A stretch of DNA of 64,000 nt from Oceanithermus profundus DSM 14977 (lineage in GTDB: Bacteria; Deinococcota; Deinococci; Deinococcales; Marinithermaceae). Positions within the stretch are counted from its first letter, which is position 1. The number at the start of each line of letters is the position of its first letter. Below the pieces are notes generated by a model that saw only the letters and a list, made by a program, of their open reading frames with translations, was not told the origin of the DNA and ran no database searches. The stretch spans positions 1,302,001 to 1,366,000 of the forward strand of contig NC_014761.1 of the NCBI RefSeq assembly GCF_000183745.1. The letters are read 5' to 3'. Shown in pieces: positions 23,733 to 31,974 of this stretch. The position numbers and the translations under genes are program-made.

Positions 23733-24497
23733 CTAGAGCTCGAAGTCCTCGCCCAGGTAGTAGTTGCGGGCGCCCGTGTCGCGTGCGAACTCGTCGGGGC
23801 TGCCGTGGAAGACGACCTGGCCGTCGTACATCAGGTAGACCCGATCGGTGATGGCCAGCGTTTCGCGCACCGAGTGGTCGGTGATGAAGACCCCAAGGCC
23901 GCGTTTGGCGCGCAGTTCCTGGATCAGGGTCTGGATGTCGCCCACGTTCTTGGGGTCGACGCCGGTGAAGGGCTCGTCGAGGAGGATGAAGTCGGGGTTG
24001 GTGGTGAGGGCCCGGGCGATCTCGAGCCGCCGCCGCTCGCCCCCCGAGAGCGTGTAGGCGTACTTGTCCTTGAGGTGGTCGATGTGGAACTCCTCGAGCA
24101 GCCCCAGCGCGGTGTCGTGCCGCTCCTTCTTGGGGAGGGGTTGGTGCTCGAGGATGGCCAGCAGGTTTTCGAGCACGGTCATGCGCCGGAACGCCGAGGG
24201 TTCCTGAGGCAGGTAACCCAACCCCAGCCGCGCCCGCTTGTGCATGGGCAGACGGGTCACGTCCTCTCCGCGCAGCAGGATCCGCCCGCCGTTGGGGCGC
24301 ACGAAACCGACGAGCATGTAGAAGGTGGTCGTCTTGCCCGCCCCGTTGGGGCCGAAGAGGGCGACGATCTCCCCGCGCCCGAGAACCAGGTCCACGCCCC
24401 GAACCACGTCCCGCCGCCCGTACCGCTTGCGCAAACCCTGGGCCGAAAGGCGCGCCTGCTGGGCGTATTCCACCTCGGGGGAAAGAGCCGTTTCCAT
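23733..24497 (-). CDS. lptB: LptB-type ABC transporter ATPase
   Basis: Cytoplasmic ATP-binding subunit (254 aa) of an export ABC system, closest to LptB. The Walker A is [10 protein letters not shown], the Q-loop is [14 protein letters not shown], the signature is [15 protein letters not shown], the Walker B is [13 protein letters not shown] and the switch His is in ITDHSVRET. In LPS-type bacteria LptB powers envelope lipid transport through LptFG; no permease gene is adjacent. TACGAT (24506-24511) is 8 nt upstream of the ATG. Confidence 0.88.
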   Translation of the reverse strand: METALSPEVEYAQQARLSAQGLRKRYGRRDVVRGVDLVLGRGEIVALFGPNGAGKTTTFYMLVGFVRPNGGRILLRGEDVTRLPMHKRARLGLGYLPQEPSAFRRMTVLENLLAILEHQPLPKKERHDTALGLLEEFHIDHLKDKYAYTLSGGERRRLEIARALTTNPDFILLDEPFTGVDPKNVGDIQTLIQELRAKRGLGVFITDHSVRETLAITDRVYLMYDGQVVFHGSPDEFARDTGARNYYLGEDFEL

Positions 24498-24562
24498 TGC
24501 GCTCCATCGTACACAAACGGGCTTAAGGGGCGGTGAGAGGGCGCTGCGCGTAGAATGAAGGC

Positions 24563-24832
24563 ATGAAATACCTTGGCTGGGCGCTGCTGCTCCTCGGGCT
24601 CCTGCTGCTGTGGCCGATCCTGGGACCGCTGCTGGCGGTGGCCCTGACCCTGATCGGCCTGGTCCTGGCGCTGGCGCTGGGGGCGGTGCTCGTGAGCTTC
24701 GGCTGGATCCTGGCGCTGGCGCTGCTGGCGCTGGGCCTCTTCTTCGCGGCGCTCAAATGGGCGCTCCCGCTCGGCATTCTGCTCCTGGGGCTATGGCTGC
24801 TTTCGACGGATCGACGACGCAACCGGGGCTGA
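24563..24832 (+). CDS. Small hydrophobic membrane protein
   Basis: An 89-residue protein that is almost entirely Leu, Ala, Gly and Val, with about three membrane helices and a basic C-terminal tail. I do not recognise a family. TAGAAT (24551-24556) lies 6 nt before the ATG. It overlaps the patatin gene by 40 nt, so the two are coupled. Confidence 0.7.
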   Translation: MKYLGWALLLLGLLLLWPILGPLLAVALTLIGLVLALALGAVLVSFGWILALALLALGLFFAALKWALPLGILLLGLWLLSTDRRRNRG

Positions 24833-25698
24833 TCCTCGCGCTCAGCGGCGGCGGGGTGCGGGGGTTCGCGCACCTGGGCGCGTTGCGTGCGATCCGGGAG
24901 GCGGGCCTGCCGATCGCCGGCGTGGCGGGCAGCTCGGCGGGGGCCTACGCCGCGGCCAACCTGGGGCTCGACCTGCCGCTCGAGGTCGAGCCGCTGATGA
25001 GCCATGTGATCGACCGCCAGCTCGCCGACCTCTTCATGGCCAACGGCAACCGCCTGCTGCGGGTGGCCAAGATCCAGGGCCGGCTGTTCAAGGCGCTGCG
25101 CCATACGGCGATCGCCGACGCCGAGCGGCTCCGCGAAGGCCTGCTCGAGCTCTACGGCACCGCCAGGATCGAGGAGCTGGTGCCCCCGCTGGCCATCAAC
25201 GCCGCCGACCTGAACACCGGCGAGGTGGTGGTGCTGCGCGAGGGGCCCCTGGTGGACGCGGTCATGGCCTCGAGCGCCATCCCGGGCATCTTCCCGCCCG
25301 TTCCCTGGGGCGGCCGGCTTCTCGTCGACGGCGACGTGGTGGAAAAGGTGCCGGTCACCGCCGCCCGGCAGCTGGGCCCCGGCCCGGTGGTGGGCGTGGA
25401 CGTGTCCAACCCCGTGCGTCTGCACAAACCCCACAACTCGTTCGAGGTGATGCTGATGGCCAGCGAGGCCTCGATCCGTCGGCTCAAACGGCTGGCGCTC
25501 GAACGCGCCGACTACGTGCTCTCGCTGGTCCCCGACCATCCGGTGGACACCTTCGACTACAGCCAGGCGAACGCGCTGTACGCCTTCGGATACGAGACCA
25601 CCCAGGCCCACCTGCCCGAGCTCGAAGCGTTGCTCGCGCCCAAGCGCAGGGGGCTATTCGCCTGGTTGCAACGCGAACCCCAGCGCCGCAAGGGCTAG
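24793..25698 (+). CDS. Patatin-like phospholipase
   Basis: Serine lipid hydrolase of the patatin family (301 aa, close to the bacterial RssA-type proteins). The oxyanion loop is SGGGVRGFAHLG, the nucleophile elbow is GSSAG, and the catalytic aspartate is in VDGDVVEKVPV. ATG 24793 lies within the preceding small membrane protein gene. No signal peptide is seen, so it should act from the cytoplasm on the membrane. The 3' end overlaps the convergent gene at 25654 by 45 nt. Confidence 0.92.
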   Translation: MAAFDGSTTQPGLILALSGGGVRGFAHLGALRAIREAGLPIAGVAGSSAGAYAAANLGLDLPLEVEPLMSHVIDRQLADLFMANGNRLLRVAKIQGRLFKALRHTAIADAERLREGLLELYGTARIEELVPPLAINAADLNTGEVVVLREGPLVDAVMASSAIPGIFPPVPWGGRLLVDGDVVEKVPVTAARQLGPGPVVGVDVSNPVRLHKPHNSFEVMLMASEASIRRLKRLALERADYVLSLVPDHPVDTFDYSQANALYAFGYETTQAHLPELEALLAPKRRGLFAWLQREPQRRKG

Positions 25699-26019
25699 CG
25701 CCACCAGCGCCAACCCCGTACCGGTGGCGCCGTACCCCGCCCAAAACGCCAGCACCGCGAACAGGCCCCAGACCATGGGCAGGGCCGCCAACGAAAGCGC
25801 GGCCACGCGTCGTTCCGTGACGTCGCCACGGCTCATCAGCTGCCGGCGGTAGACCAGCACGCCGGCGCTCAAAACGGCAGCGCTGAGCCACCACGCCGCC
25901 GGCATCCAGTCCGGCCAGCCCCGCGGCGAGGGCAGCAAGAGCGCGCTCGCCGCCGCGAAGAGCACGACGAAGAAGTTCAGGCCCAAAAGCCAAAGGTAGA
26001 CCTGGCGGATGCGGTTCAC
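25654..26019 (-). CDS. Small integral membrane protein, unknown
   Basis: A 121-residue protein with four predicted membrane helices (around residues 8-28, 40-56, 72-90 and 95-115). No family is recognised. GTG 26019 is preceded by TAGTCT (26026-26031) at 6 nt, so it is probably leaderless. It starts just past the end of the amino-acid transporter operon. Confidence 0.65.
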   Translation of the reverse strand: MNRIRQVYLWLLGLNFFVVLFAAASALLLPSPRGWPDWMPAAWWLSAAVLSAGVLVYRRQLMSRGDVTERRVAALSLAALPMVWGLFAVLAFWAGYGATGTGLALVALALAALGFALQPGE

Positions 26020-26028
26020 GCCCCCAGA

Positions 26029-26763
26029 CTAATGCAAGATCCGTGCCAGGAAGGCCTGGGTCCGCTCGTGTTGCGGACTGGAGAAGACCTGGTCGGGTTC
26101 GCCCTCTTCGATGATCTCGCCCATGTCCATGAAGATCACCCGGTCGGCCACCTCGCGCGCGAAGCCCATCTCGTGGGTGACCACCAGCATGGTCATGCCG
26201 CTCTTCGCCAGCTCCTTCATGGCGTCGAGCACCTCGCCCACCATCTCGGGGTCGAGTGCGCTGGTGGGCTCGTCGAAGAGCATAATCTTGGGCTGCATGG
26301 CCAGGGCCCGGGCAATGGCGACGCGCTGCTGCTGCCCGCCGGAAAGCTGGGCGGGGTACTTTTCCGCCTGGTCGGCGATGTCCACCCGCTCGAGCAGCTC
26401 CATGGCGATCTGCTCGGCCTTTTCGCGCGGCCACTTGCGCACGATCCGCGGGGCGAGGGTGATGTTCTCGAGCACGGTCATGTGGGGAAAGAGGTTGAAG
26501 CTCTGGAAGACCATGCCCACTTCCTTGCGCACCGCGTCGATGTTGCGCACGTCGCGGTTGAGCTCGATTCCGTCCACCACGATGCGGCCCTTCTGGATCT
26601 CCTCAAGACGGTTGATGGTCCGGATCAAGGTGCTCTTCCCCGACCCCGAAGGGCCGATGACGACGACCACCTCGCCTTTTTGCACGTCCAGATTGATGTC
26701 CTTCAGGACGTGCAGGGCGCCGAACCATTTGTTGACGTTCTCCATGTGGATGATGGGTTCCAT
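26029..26763 (-). CDS. Polar amino-acid ABC transporter ATPase
   Basis: ATP-binding subunit (244 aa) of the GlnQ/AapP type. The Walker A is [13 protein letters not shown], the signature is [15 protein letters not shown], the Walker B is [13 protein letters not shown] and the switch region is [12 protein letters not shown]. It is the only ATPase gene in the locus and sits last after two permease genes, 13 nt from the nearer, so it probably energises both transporter halves encoded here. Confidence 0.95.
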   Translation of the reverse strand: MEPIIHMENVNKWFGALHVLKDINLDVQKGEVVVVIGPSGSGKSTLIRTINRLEEIQKGRIVVDGIELNRDVRNIDAVRKEVGMVFQSFNLFPHMTVLENITLAPRIVRKWPREKAEQIAMELLERVDIADQAEKYPAQLSGGQQQRVAIARALAMQPKIMLFDEPTSALDPEMVGEVLDAMKELAKSGMTMLVVTHEMGFAREVADRVIFMDMGEIIEEGEPDQVFSSPQHERTQAFLARILH

Positions 26764-26776
26764 GCGTGCCTCCAGC

Positions 26777-27892
26777 TTACCGCGTCCCCAAGCCCATGGC
26801 GCGTTCGAGCTTCCGGCTCGCGTAGGACATGAGGGCGGCCCCGACGAAGTAAACGAGTGCTATGAACAACAGCACTTCCCTCTCGGTGCCCAGGAACTTC
26901 GGGTTTCTTGCCACGGTAATCGCCATGAAAAGCAGATCGAAGAGCCCCAGGATGTAAACCAGTGAGGTGTCTTTAAAAATGGCGATAAGTTGTCCGATCA
27001 GAGCAGGGATGACCGAGCGGATCGCCTGCGGAAGAATAATGTAGCGAGCCGACTGAGTCCCCGATAAACCCAGCGCCCAAGCGGCCTCGTACTGCCCTTT
27101 GGGTACCCCCTGGATCCCACCGCGAACGTACTCCGCCAAGTAGGCGGCCGCGAACATGCTGAAACCGACCACGATGGAAAACAGCGTCGGCACCTCCCAG
27201 CTCGCCGGAAGGAAGAGGGGGACCATGTAGTAGGAGAGAAAAAGTACGGTGATCAGTGGAACGCCACGAATCAGCTCAATGTAAAGAATCGACAGCGCCC
27301 GAAAGACGGGCCACTTGCCCGTTCGTCCCAACGCCAGCAATAGCCCTAGCGGGAAAGCGAAAACGCTGGCCAGTACGGTCAACATTAAAGTGAACGAAAA
27401 TCCGCCCAAGCGATCGGTTTTCCCCCACAGCAAAAAAAGGATCACGAGCGCACCGAAGGCCGCCGCCGCATGCACCACCCTGGCTGAAAGGTAATGGCCG
27501 ACGGTAATACCGACGGGCAAGGACAAAACGGTAATGAGGAGATAGACGCGGGTCAACGGAAACAGAACCGGGAAACTCACCGCAAAAACGGCAACGGCCC
27601 CGATCCACATCCATAAGGGCGCACGCCCCCGGTTACAATGCGCATACAGCAGGCCTGCAACAAAAAGGACCACAGCAGTAATCGTCCATATGCGCCACAC
27701 CTGATCCGGCGGATAGGAACCGACCATGAGCAGGCGCATGTTTTCAGGGACGACGGACCAACGCGCTTCCTCGAAAACCCAGAGGAAGACGCCTTTGGCA
27801 ACGGCAAACAGCAGCCAAGCGGTAACCACCGTTAACGCCGAGTTGAACCAGCCGTTAAAAAGGTTTTCCTTTAACCAAGTCAGGGCCCTCAT
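26777..27892 (-). CDS. Amino-acid ABC transporter permease (AapM-like)
   Basis: Membrane subunit of the polar amino-acid importer (371 aa). Three to four extra N-terminal helices precede the standard permease core. The EAA loop that contacts the ATPase reads [22 protein letters not shown], preceded by [17 protein letters not shown]. The long N-terminus matches the AapQ/AapM pair of general L-amino-acid permeases. Its GC content is visibly lower than that of neighbouring genes. It overlaps the upstream permease by 4 nt. Confidence 0.92.
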   Translation of the reverse strand: MRALTWLKENLFNGWFNSALTVVTAWLLFAVAKGVFLWVFEEARWSVVPENMRLLMVGSYPPDQVWRIWTITAVVLFVAGLLYAHCNRGRAPLWMWIGAVAVFAVSFPVLFPLTRVYLLITVLSLPVGITVGHYLSARVVHAAAAFGALVILFLLWGKTDRLGGFSFTLMLTVLASVFAFPLGLLLALGRTGKWPVFRALSILYIELIRGVPLITVLFLSYYMVPLFLPASWEVPTLFSIVVGFSMFAAAYLAEYVRGGIQGVPKGQYEAAWALGLSGTQSARYIILPQAIRSVIPALIGQLIAIFKDTSLVYILGLFDLLFMAITVARNPKFLGTEREVLLFIALVYFVGAALMSYASRKLERAMGLGTR

Positions 27893-29067
27893 CGCGCCAC
27901 CCCCACGAGGGCCACCTTGACGTTGTACCAGTTGATCAACGCGCTGATGAAGAGCGAAAGGCTTAGGTAGGCCGCCATGACGATGAGGATGCCTTCAATG
28001 CTGTGCCCGGCCTGATTGACCGTCGTTTCGTAGACGCTCATGATTTCAGGGAAGGCGATCGCGATGGCCAGGGACGAGTTCTTGGTGAGGTTGAGGTATT
28101 GGTTGCCCAGGGGGGGTATGACGATACGCATGGCTTGAGGAAGAATGATCAGCCTAAGAGTTTGTGCGTAACTAAGCCCCAGGCTTGCGGGCGCCTCCCA
28201 CTGCCCTTTCGGCAGCGATTGTATGGCGCCGCGAACGATCTCGGCAATGTACGAGGCCGTATAAAGCACGAGGGCCAAAAGCACCGAACTAAACTCAGGA
28301 GAGAGCTGCATGCCCCCCTCAACGCGGAAGCCTTGGACCTGCGGAACGGAGAGCTCAAGCGGTATGGAACCCACCAGGTAGAGGCCCAAACCCCACGCAG
28401 CCGCCGGCGTCAACCAATACAGCCAACGCGGGGGGCGCCAAAGCGAACGCGCGAGCCATAACAAGGCCCACAAAGCCAACCCGGCGTAAAAATAAGGCGC
28501 GAAGCTGGCCCACGCCGCATCAGGAACGGGCCAAGGAATGAGCACCCCTTTATTGCTGACGATCACGCCATGGAAGCGGGGTGCCGTGCGTATCGGCGGA
28601 AGCAACAAAAACACCGCCAAGTACCAAAACACCATCTGCACGAGCAGGGGCGTGTTGCGGATAAGTTCCACATAGGCAAACGAAAGCCGGTTGACGAGCC
28701 AGTTGCTCGATAGTCGGCCGATACCGATCAAAACACCCAACACGGTTGTGAGCACGATGCCCAGAAAGGATACCCTTAGGGTATTAAGAAACCCCGTGAC
28801 CATGGCCTGCCAAACCTGATCGGAGGGGTGGTAAAGACGCAAGATCCAGCGCCCCTGCTCCTTGGCCACGGTATAGCCTTCATAGATTTGGAAGTCAGCG
28901 GGCTCAGTCAGGAACCCAAATGAAAACTGGAGGTTGCGGGCGGCCATGTTGGTGCTGGCCATATAACCCAGGAAAAGCAGGACCGCGACGACCACGGTCA
29001 ACAGCAGGGCTTGGAAAAGAATGGCGAGCTTGCGTTCGTCTTTCCAGAAGGGGACGGCCTCGATCAT
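27889..29067 (-). CDS. Amino-acid ABC transporter permease (AapQ-like)
   Basis: Second membrane subunit (392 aa) of the general L-amino-acid importer. It has a large insertion between the first conserved helix (IELIRNTPLLVQMVFWYL-type segment) and the core, containing an extra pair of helices, as in AapQ. The EAA loop is EAPASLGLSYAQTLRLIILP. It lies between its binding protein gene and AapM. Base composition is again AT-richer than the window average. Confidence 0.92.
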   Translation of the reverse strand: MIEAVPFWKDERKLAILFQALLLTVVVAVLLFLGYMASTNMAARNLQFSFGFLTEPADFQIYEGYTVAKEQGRWILRLYHPSDQVWQAMVTGFLNTLRVSFLGIVLTTVLGVLIGIGRLSSNWLVNRLSFAYVELIRNTPLLVQMVFWYLAVFLLLPPIRTAPRFHGVIVSNKGVLIPWPVPDAAWASFAPYFYAGLALWALLWLARSLWRPPRWLYWLTPAAAWGLGLYLVGSIPLELSVPQVQGFRVEGGMQLSPEFSSVLLALVLYTASYIAEIVRGAIQSLPKGQWEAPASLGLSYAQTLRLIILPQAMRIVIPPLGNQYLNLTKNSSLAIAIAFPEIMSVYETTVNQAGHSIEGILIVMAAYLSLSLFISALINWYNVKVALVGVAR

Positions 29068-29136
29068 AGTTCCTCAGCGTGCGACGCTTGCAAGTGGTGA
29101 GCGGCCCCATGCAGGGGCCGCTCGGGTTTTCGTGGT

Positions 29137-30156
29137 TTACCGGAAGGGCGGCGAGTAGATGAGGCCGCCGTCGGTGTAGAGCGCGTTCAAGCTACCCTCG
29201 CGCGGGATGAAGAACGGGCTGTCGGGCCCGAGGTGGCGGGCGTAGATTTCCCCGTAGTTGCCCACGTGACGAATTACGCGCGCAGCAAAGTCGTTGGTAA
29301 GTCCAAGCCCTTCACCCAGCTTGCTCTCGACACCCAGGAAGCGGCGAATGCCAGGGTTGCTGCTCTTCAGCATCTGGTCGAGGTTGGCTTGGGTGATGCC
29401 GAACTCCTCGGCCTGCATGGTGGCGTAAACGATCCAGGTGAGCGCGTCGCGCCACTTGCTGTCGTTCTGGAAGGTAAAGCCCGCGAGCGGCTCCTTGGAA
29501 AGGGTTTCGGGGAGGATGACAAGCGACTCGGGATCCTTGCTCTTGGCCTTCCACCCCACCAAGCCGGATTTATCGGTGGTAACCGCATCGCAGCGGCCCG
29601 ACTCGAGCCCGGCCATGGACTTGCTGAAGTCGTCGAAAGTCAACAGCTTGGTGCCCAGGTTGTGCGCACGGTCCACGTCGGTCCAGTTCTTTTCGGTCGT
29701 GGTGCCGGCGTTGGTGCAGACCGTCGCACCCTTCAGGTCGTAGACCGACTTCACGCCCAGGCTCTTCTTGACCATGACGCCCTGACCGTCGTAGAAGTTG
29801 ACGGGAAGGAAGTCCACGCCCAGCTGGCTGTCGCGGCTGGTGGTTACGGTGGTATTCCGGAAAACCACGTCCACCTTACCGGTCTGGATCGCGTTAAACC
29901 GCACTTTCGCATTCAGCGGCACGAAATCAACCTTGGTGGGGTCATCGAAGATGGCCGCCGCAACGGCGCGGCAGAAATCGACGTCGAAGCCAACGTAGTC
30001 GCCGGTCTTCTCGTCGATGAAGCCAAAGCCCGGAGCGCCACCGTTGACGCCGCAGATCAACTTGCCGCGCTGCTTGACGACGTCAAGACGCGACTGCTGC
30101 GCCAAGCCCAGAACACCCAAAGAAAGGACGGCCAACAGAACGAGCAGTTTTCTCAT
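29137..30156 (-). CDS. Amino-acid ABC transporter binding protein (AapJ-like)
   Basis: Periplasmic solute-binding protein (339 aa, SBP family 3). A Sec signal peptide spans about residues 1-20 ending LGLAQ. Core features include GVNGGAPGFGFIDEKTGDYV, VGFDVDFCRAVAAAIF and the ligand loop around VTTSRDSQLGVDF. It resembles AapJ, a binding protein for a broad range of L-amino acids. ATG 30156 is chosen because GGAGGGAG stands upstream. The leader contains a near-perfect palindrome. Confidence 0.93.
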   Translation of the reverse strand: MRKLLVLLAVLSLGVLGLAQQSRLDVVKQRGKLICGVNGGAPGFGFIDEKTGDYVGFDVDFCRAVAAAIFDDPTKVDFVPLNAKVRFNAIQTGKVDVVFRNTTVTTSRDSQLGVDFLPVNFYDGQGVMVKKSLGVKSVYDLKGATVCTNAGTTTEKNWTDVDRAHNLGTKLLTFDDFSKSMAGLESGRCDAVTTDKSGLVGWKAKSKDPESLVILPETLSKEPLAGFTFQNDSKWRDALTWIVYATMQAEEFGITQANLDQMLKSSNPGIRRFLGVESKLGEGLGLTNDFAARVIRHVGNYGEIYARHLGPDSPFFIPREGSLNALYTDGGLIYSPPFR

Positions 30157-30174
30157 AAGCTTCTCCCTCCAAAA

Positions 30175-30219
30175 TGCAATATGCCCTCGCATTTTGCATG
30201 AAGGTAAGCATAATGTCAA
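30175..30219 (-). promoter_or_regulatory. Promoter and palindromic operator of the AapJ-QMP operon
   Basis: On the minus strand TTGACA (30214-30219) is followed after 17 bp by CAAAAT (30191-30196). The -10 box lies within an inverted repeat, TGCAAAATGC-GAGG-GCATATTGCA (30175-30198), with a single mismatch. A repressor bound there would block the promoter; alternatively it folds in the mRNA leader. Confidence 0.55.
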
Positions 30220-30245
30220 GGAAAATGTATGGTCTTGCAGCGTGT

Positions 30246-31073
30246 TCAGGTCTCAGCACCGCGACGCGCCATCTCGCGCTCCAGCCAGTCGGTGAAGAAG
30301 GTGAGCACCGTTGTCAATATGAGGTAGATGGCCGCCACCGCCACGTAGACCTCCACCGGGCGGAAGGTGATCGAAATCATGCGCTGACCCTGATGCACAA
30401 GTTCAAGCAACGTAATGACCGAAGCCAAGGAGCTGTCCTTGAGCAGCGCGATGACGTTGTTGACCAGAGGCGGAACGACGATCTTGATGGCCTGGGGCAC
30501 AATGATGTAGCGCATCACCTGAAACGGTCGCATGCCCAGAGACATGGCTGCTTCCCACTGCCCTTTCGCGATCGCCTGGATCCCCGCACGGATAACCTCG
30601 GCGTTGTAGGCCCCCACGTTGACGCTCAGCGCGATGAAAGCGGCCCAGTAAGGGGTCAGCACGTCCTGGATCGGCGGTGCGCCCAGGGGCTGGAGGTACT
30701 TCCAAGCCGGTTCGAGCAGGAAGGGCAGCGCGTTGTAGGCGAACAGAATCTGCACGAGGAGCGGCGTTCCCCGAATTACCCAGACATAGAACTGCGCCGG
30801 CCAGCGAAAGAGCGGGTTCTTCGAGAGGCGGGCGATGCCGGCAAAGAGCCCCAGGAAGAGGCCCGTGACCGAGCTGATCACGGTCAGCTTGATCGTGACT
30901 TCCGCCCCCAGCCGCAGATTGTGGGCGAAGTTGGGAACCTTGCTCGCGGTGAAGTTCACCGCCAGAAAGTACCACCGAAGCGCAGCCTCGATACCCGCGA
31001 AGAAGACGACGTAACCCACGGCGATCGCGGCCAGCGCGACGCCCAACCATGCCAGCACCTTGAGCAGCTTCAT
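30246..31073 (-). CDS. Amino-acid ABC transporter permease (single-subunit type)
   Basis: Membrane permease (275 aa) of the HisM/GlnP family with about five core helices and the EAA loop EAAMSLGMRPFQVMRYIIVP. It follows its own binding protein gene and is separated from it by a GC hairpin. No ATPase gene belongs to this two-gene unit, so it probably shares the ATPase encoded at 26029-26763 or one elsewhere. Confidence 0.92.
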   Translation of the reverse strand: MKLLKVLAWLGVALAAIAVGYVVFFAGIEAALRWYFLAVNFTASKVPNFAHNLRLGAEVTIKLTVISSVTGLFLGLFAGIARLSKNPLFRWPAQFYVWVIRGTPLLVQILFAYNALPFLLEPAWKYLQPLGAPPIQDVLTPYWAAFIALSVNVGAYNAEVIRAGIQAIAKGQWEAAMSLGMRPFQVMRYIIVPQAIKIVVPPLVNNVIALLKDSSLASVITLLELVHQGQRMISITFRPVEVYVAVAAIYLILTTVLTFFTDWLEREMARRGAET

Positions 31074-31095
31074 GCCCGCCTCCTAACACGGCAAG

Positions 31096-31122
31096 GGCCC
31101 GGGGGCCATTGGCCCCCGGGCC
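31096..31122 (-). terminator. Intercistronic GC hairpin
   Basis: A 12-bp perfect stem (GGCCCGGGGGCC / GGCCCCCGGGCC, loop ATT) lies between the binding protein and permease genes. It has no T run, so it more likely stabilises the upstream mRNA or attenuates read-through, favouring binding-protein excess. Confidence 0.6.
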
Positions 31123-31134
31123 GGGGACGATAGC

Positions 31135-31899
31135 TTACTTACAGCGGATGTCCTTGCCGAACCACTTCATCGAGATCTGCTCATAGACCCCGTTGGCCTG
31201 GATCTCGTCCAGCGCCTGGTTGAGCGCGGCGAGCAACAGGCTGTTGCCCTTGGCCACGGCCATGCCAATCTCTTCCCGGTTCAGGAGGCCGGAGATCTGC
31301 AGGTTGAGGTCGCGCGATTGGATGGCCTCGATCGCCGTGAACTGGTCGGTGATCCAGGCATCGATGCGGCCGAGCATCAGGTCCTGCACCGCGTCCGGGT
31401 TGGTCTGGTAGGTCTTGAGCTGCTTCGGCCCGAACTGCTTGGCGAACTCCTCGAAGGTCGTGCCCAGCTGGGCGCCGATGACCTTGCCCTTAAGCTCCTC
31501 GGGCGTCTGGGGACCGCCCGGCTTGGAGACGATCACGTTACCGGTGCAGTAGTAGGGCTTGGTAAAGTCCACCGCCTTGGCGCGCTCCTCGGTGATGGTG
31601 TGCGAAGCGATCACGAAGTCGAAGCGGCCCTGGTTGAGGGCGATGAGCATGGTGTCCCAGGCGTGGGCCTTCCACTCGGGCCCGAGCCCCAGCTGACCAG
31701 CGATGGCGTTGCCGATGTCGATGTCGAAACCCTTGAGGTTGTTCTGATCGTCGAAGAAGTTGAACGGCGGGAAGGCCCCCTCGGTGCCGATCAGGATCTT
31801 GCCGCTCTGCTTGATCTCGGGAAAGGTGCGGAACTTCTGCGCCATACCCAAAGAGCCCAGGACCAATACGAGCGATGCCAACCATAGAATTCTCTTCAT
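31135..31899 (-). CDS. Polar amino-acid ABC transporter binding protein
   Basis: Solute-binding protein family 3 (254 aa) with a signal peptide ending LGMAQ near residue 19. Motifs are GTEGAFPPFNFFDDQNNLKG, FDIDIGNAIAGQLG and the Arg/Asp ligand-contact segment (FDFVIASHTITEERAKAVDF). The amino-acid specificity cannot be read by eye. ATG 31899 is preferred over 31905 because AAGGAGGT lies 6 nt before it. It is transcribed from a good TATAAT promoter shared with the divergent methyltransferase region. Confidence 0.92.
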   Translation of the reverse strand: MKRILWLASLVLVLGSLGMAQKFRTFPEIKQSGKILIGTEGAFPPFNFFDDQNNLKGFDIDIGNAIAGQLGLGPEWKAHAWDTMLIALNQGRFDFVIASHTITEERAKAVDFTKPYYCTGNVIVSKPGGPQTPEELKGKVIGAQLGTTFEEFAKQFGPKQLKTYQTNPDAVQDLMLGRIDAWITDQFTAIEAIQSRDLNLQISGLLNREEIGMAVAKGNSLLLAALNQALDEIQANGVYEQISMKWFGKDIRCK

Positions 31900-31926
31900 G
31901 TGCATACCTCCTTAAACCACGGTATG

Positions 31927-31954
31927 ATTATACGCGTTCGCGTCCTGAACGCAA
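31927..31954 (-). promoter_or_regulatory. Promoter for the binding protein-permease unit
   Basis: TTGCGT (31949-31954) and a consensus TATAAT (31927-31932) are separated by 16 bp on the minus strand. The transcript would begin shortly before the AAGGAGGT ribosome site. Confidence 0.75.
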
Positions 31955-31974
31955 ATCGCGTAGACTGCAAGGTC

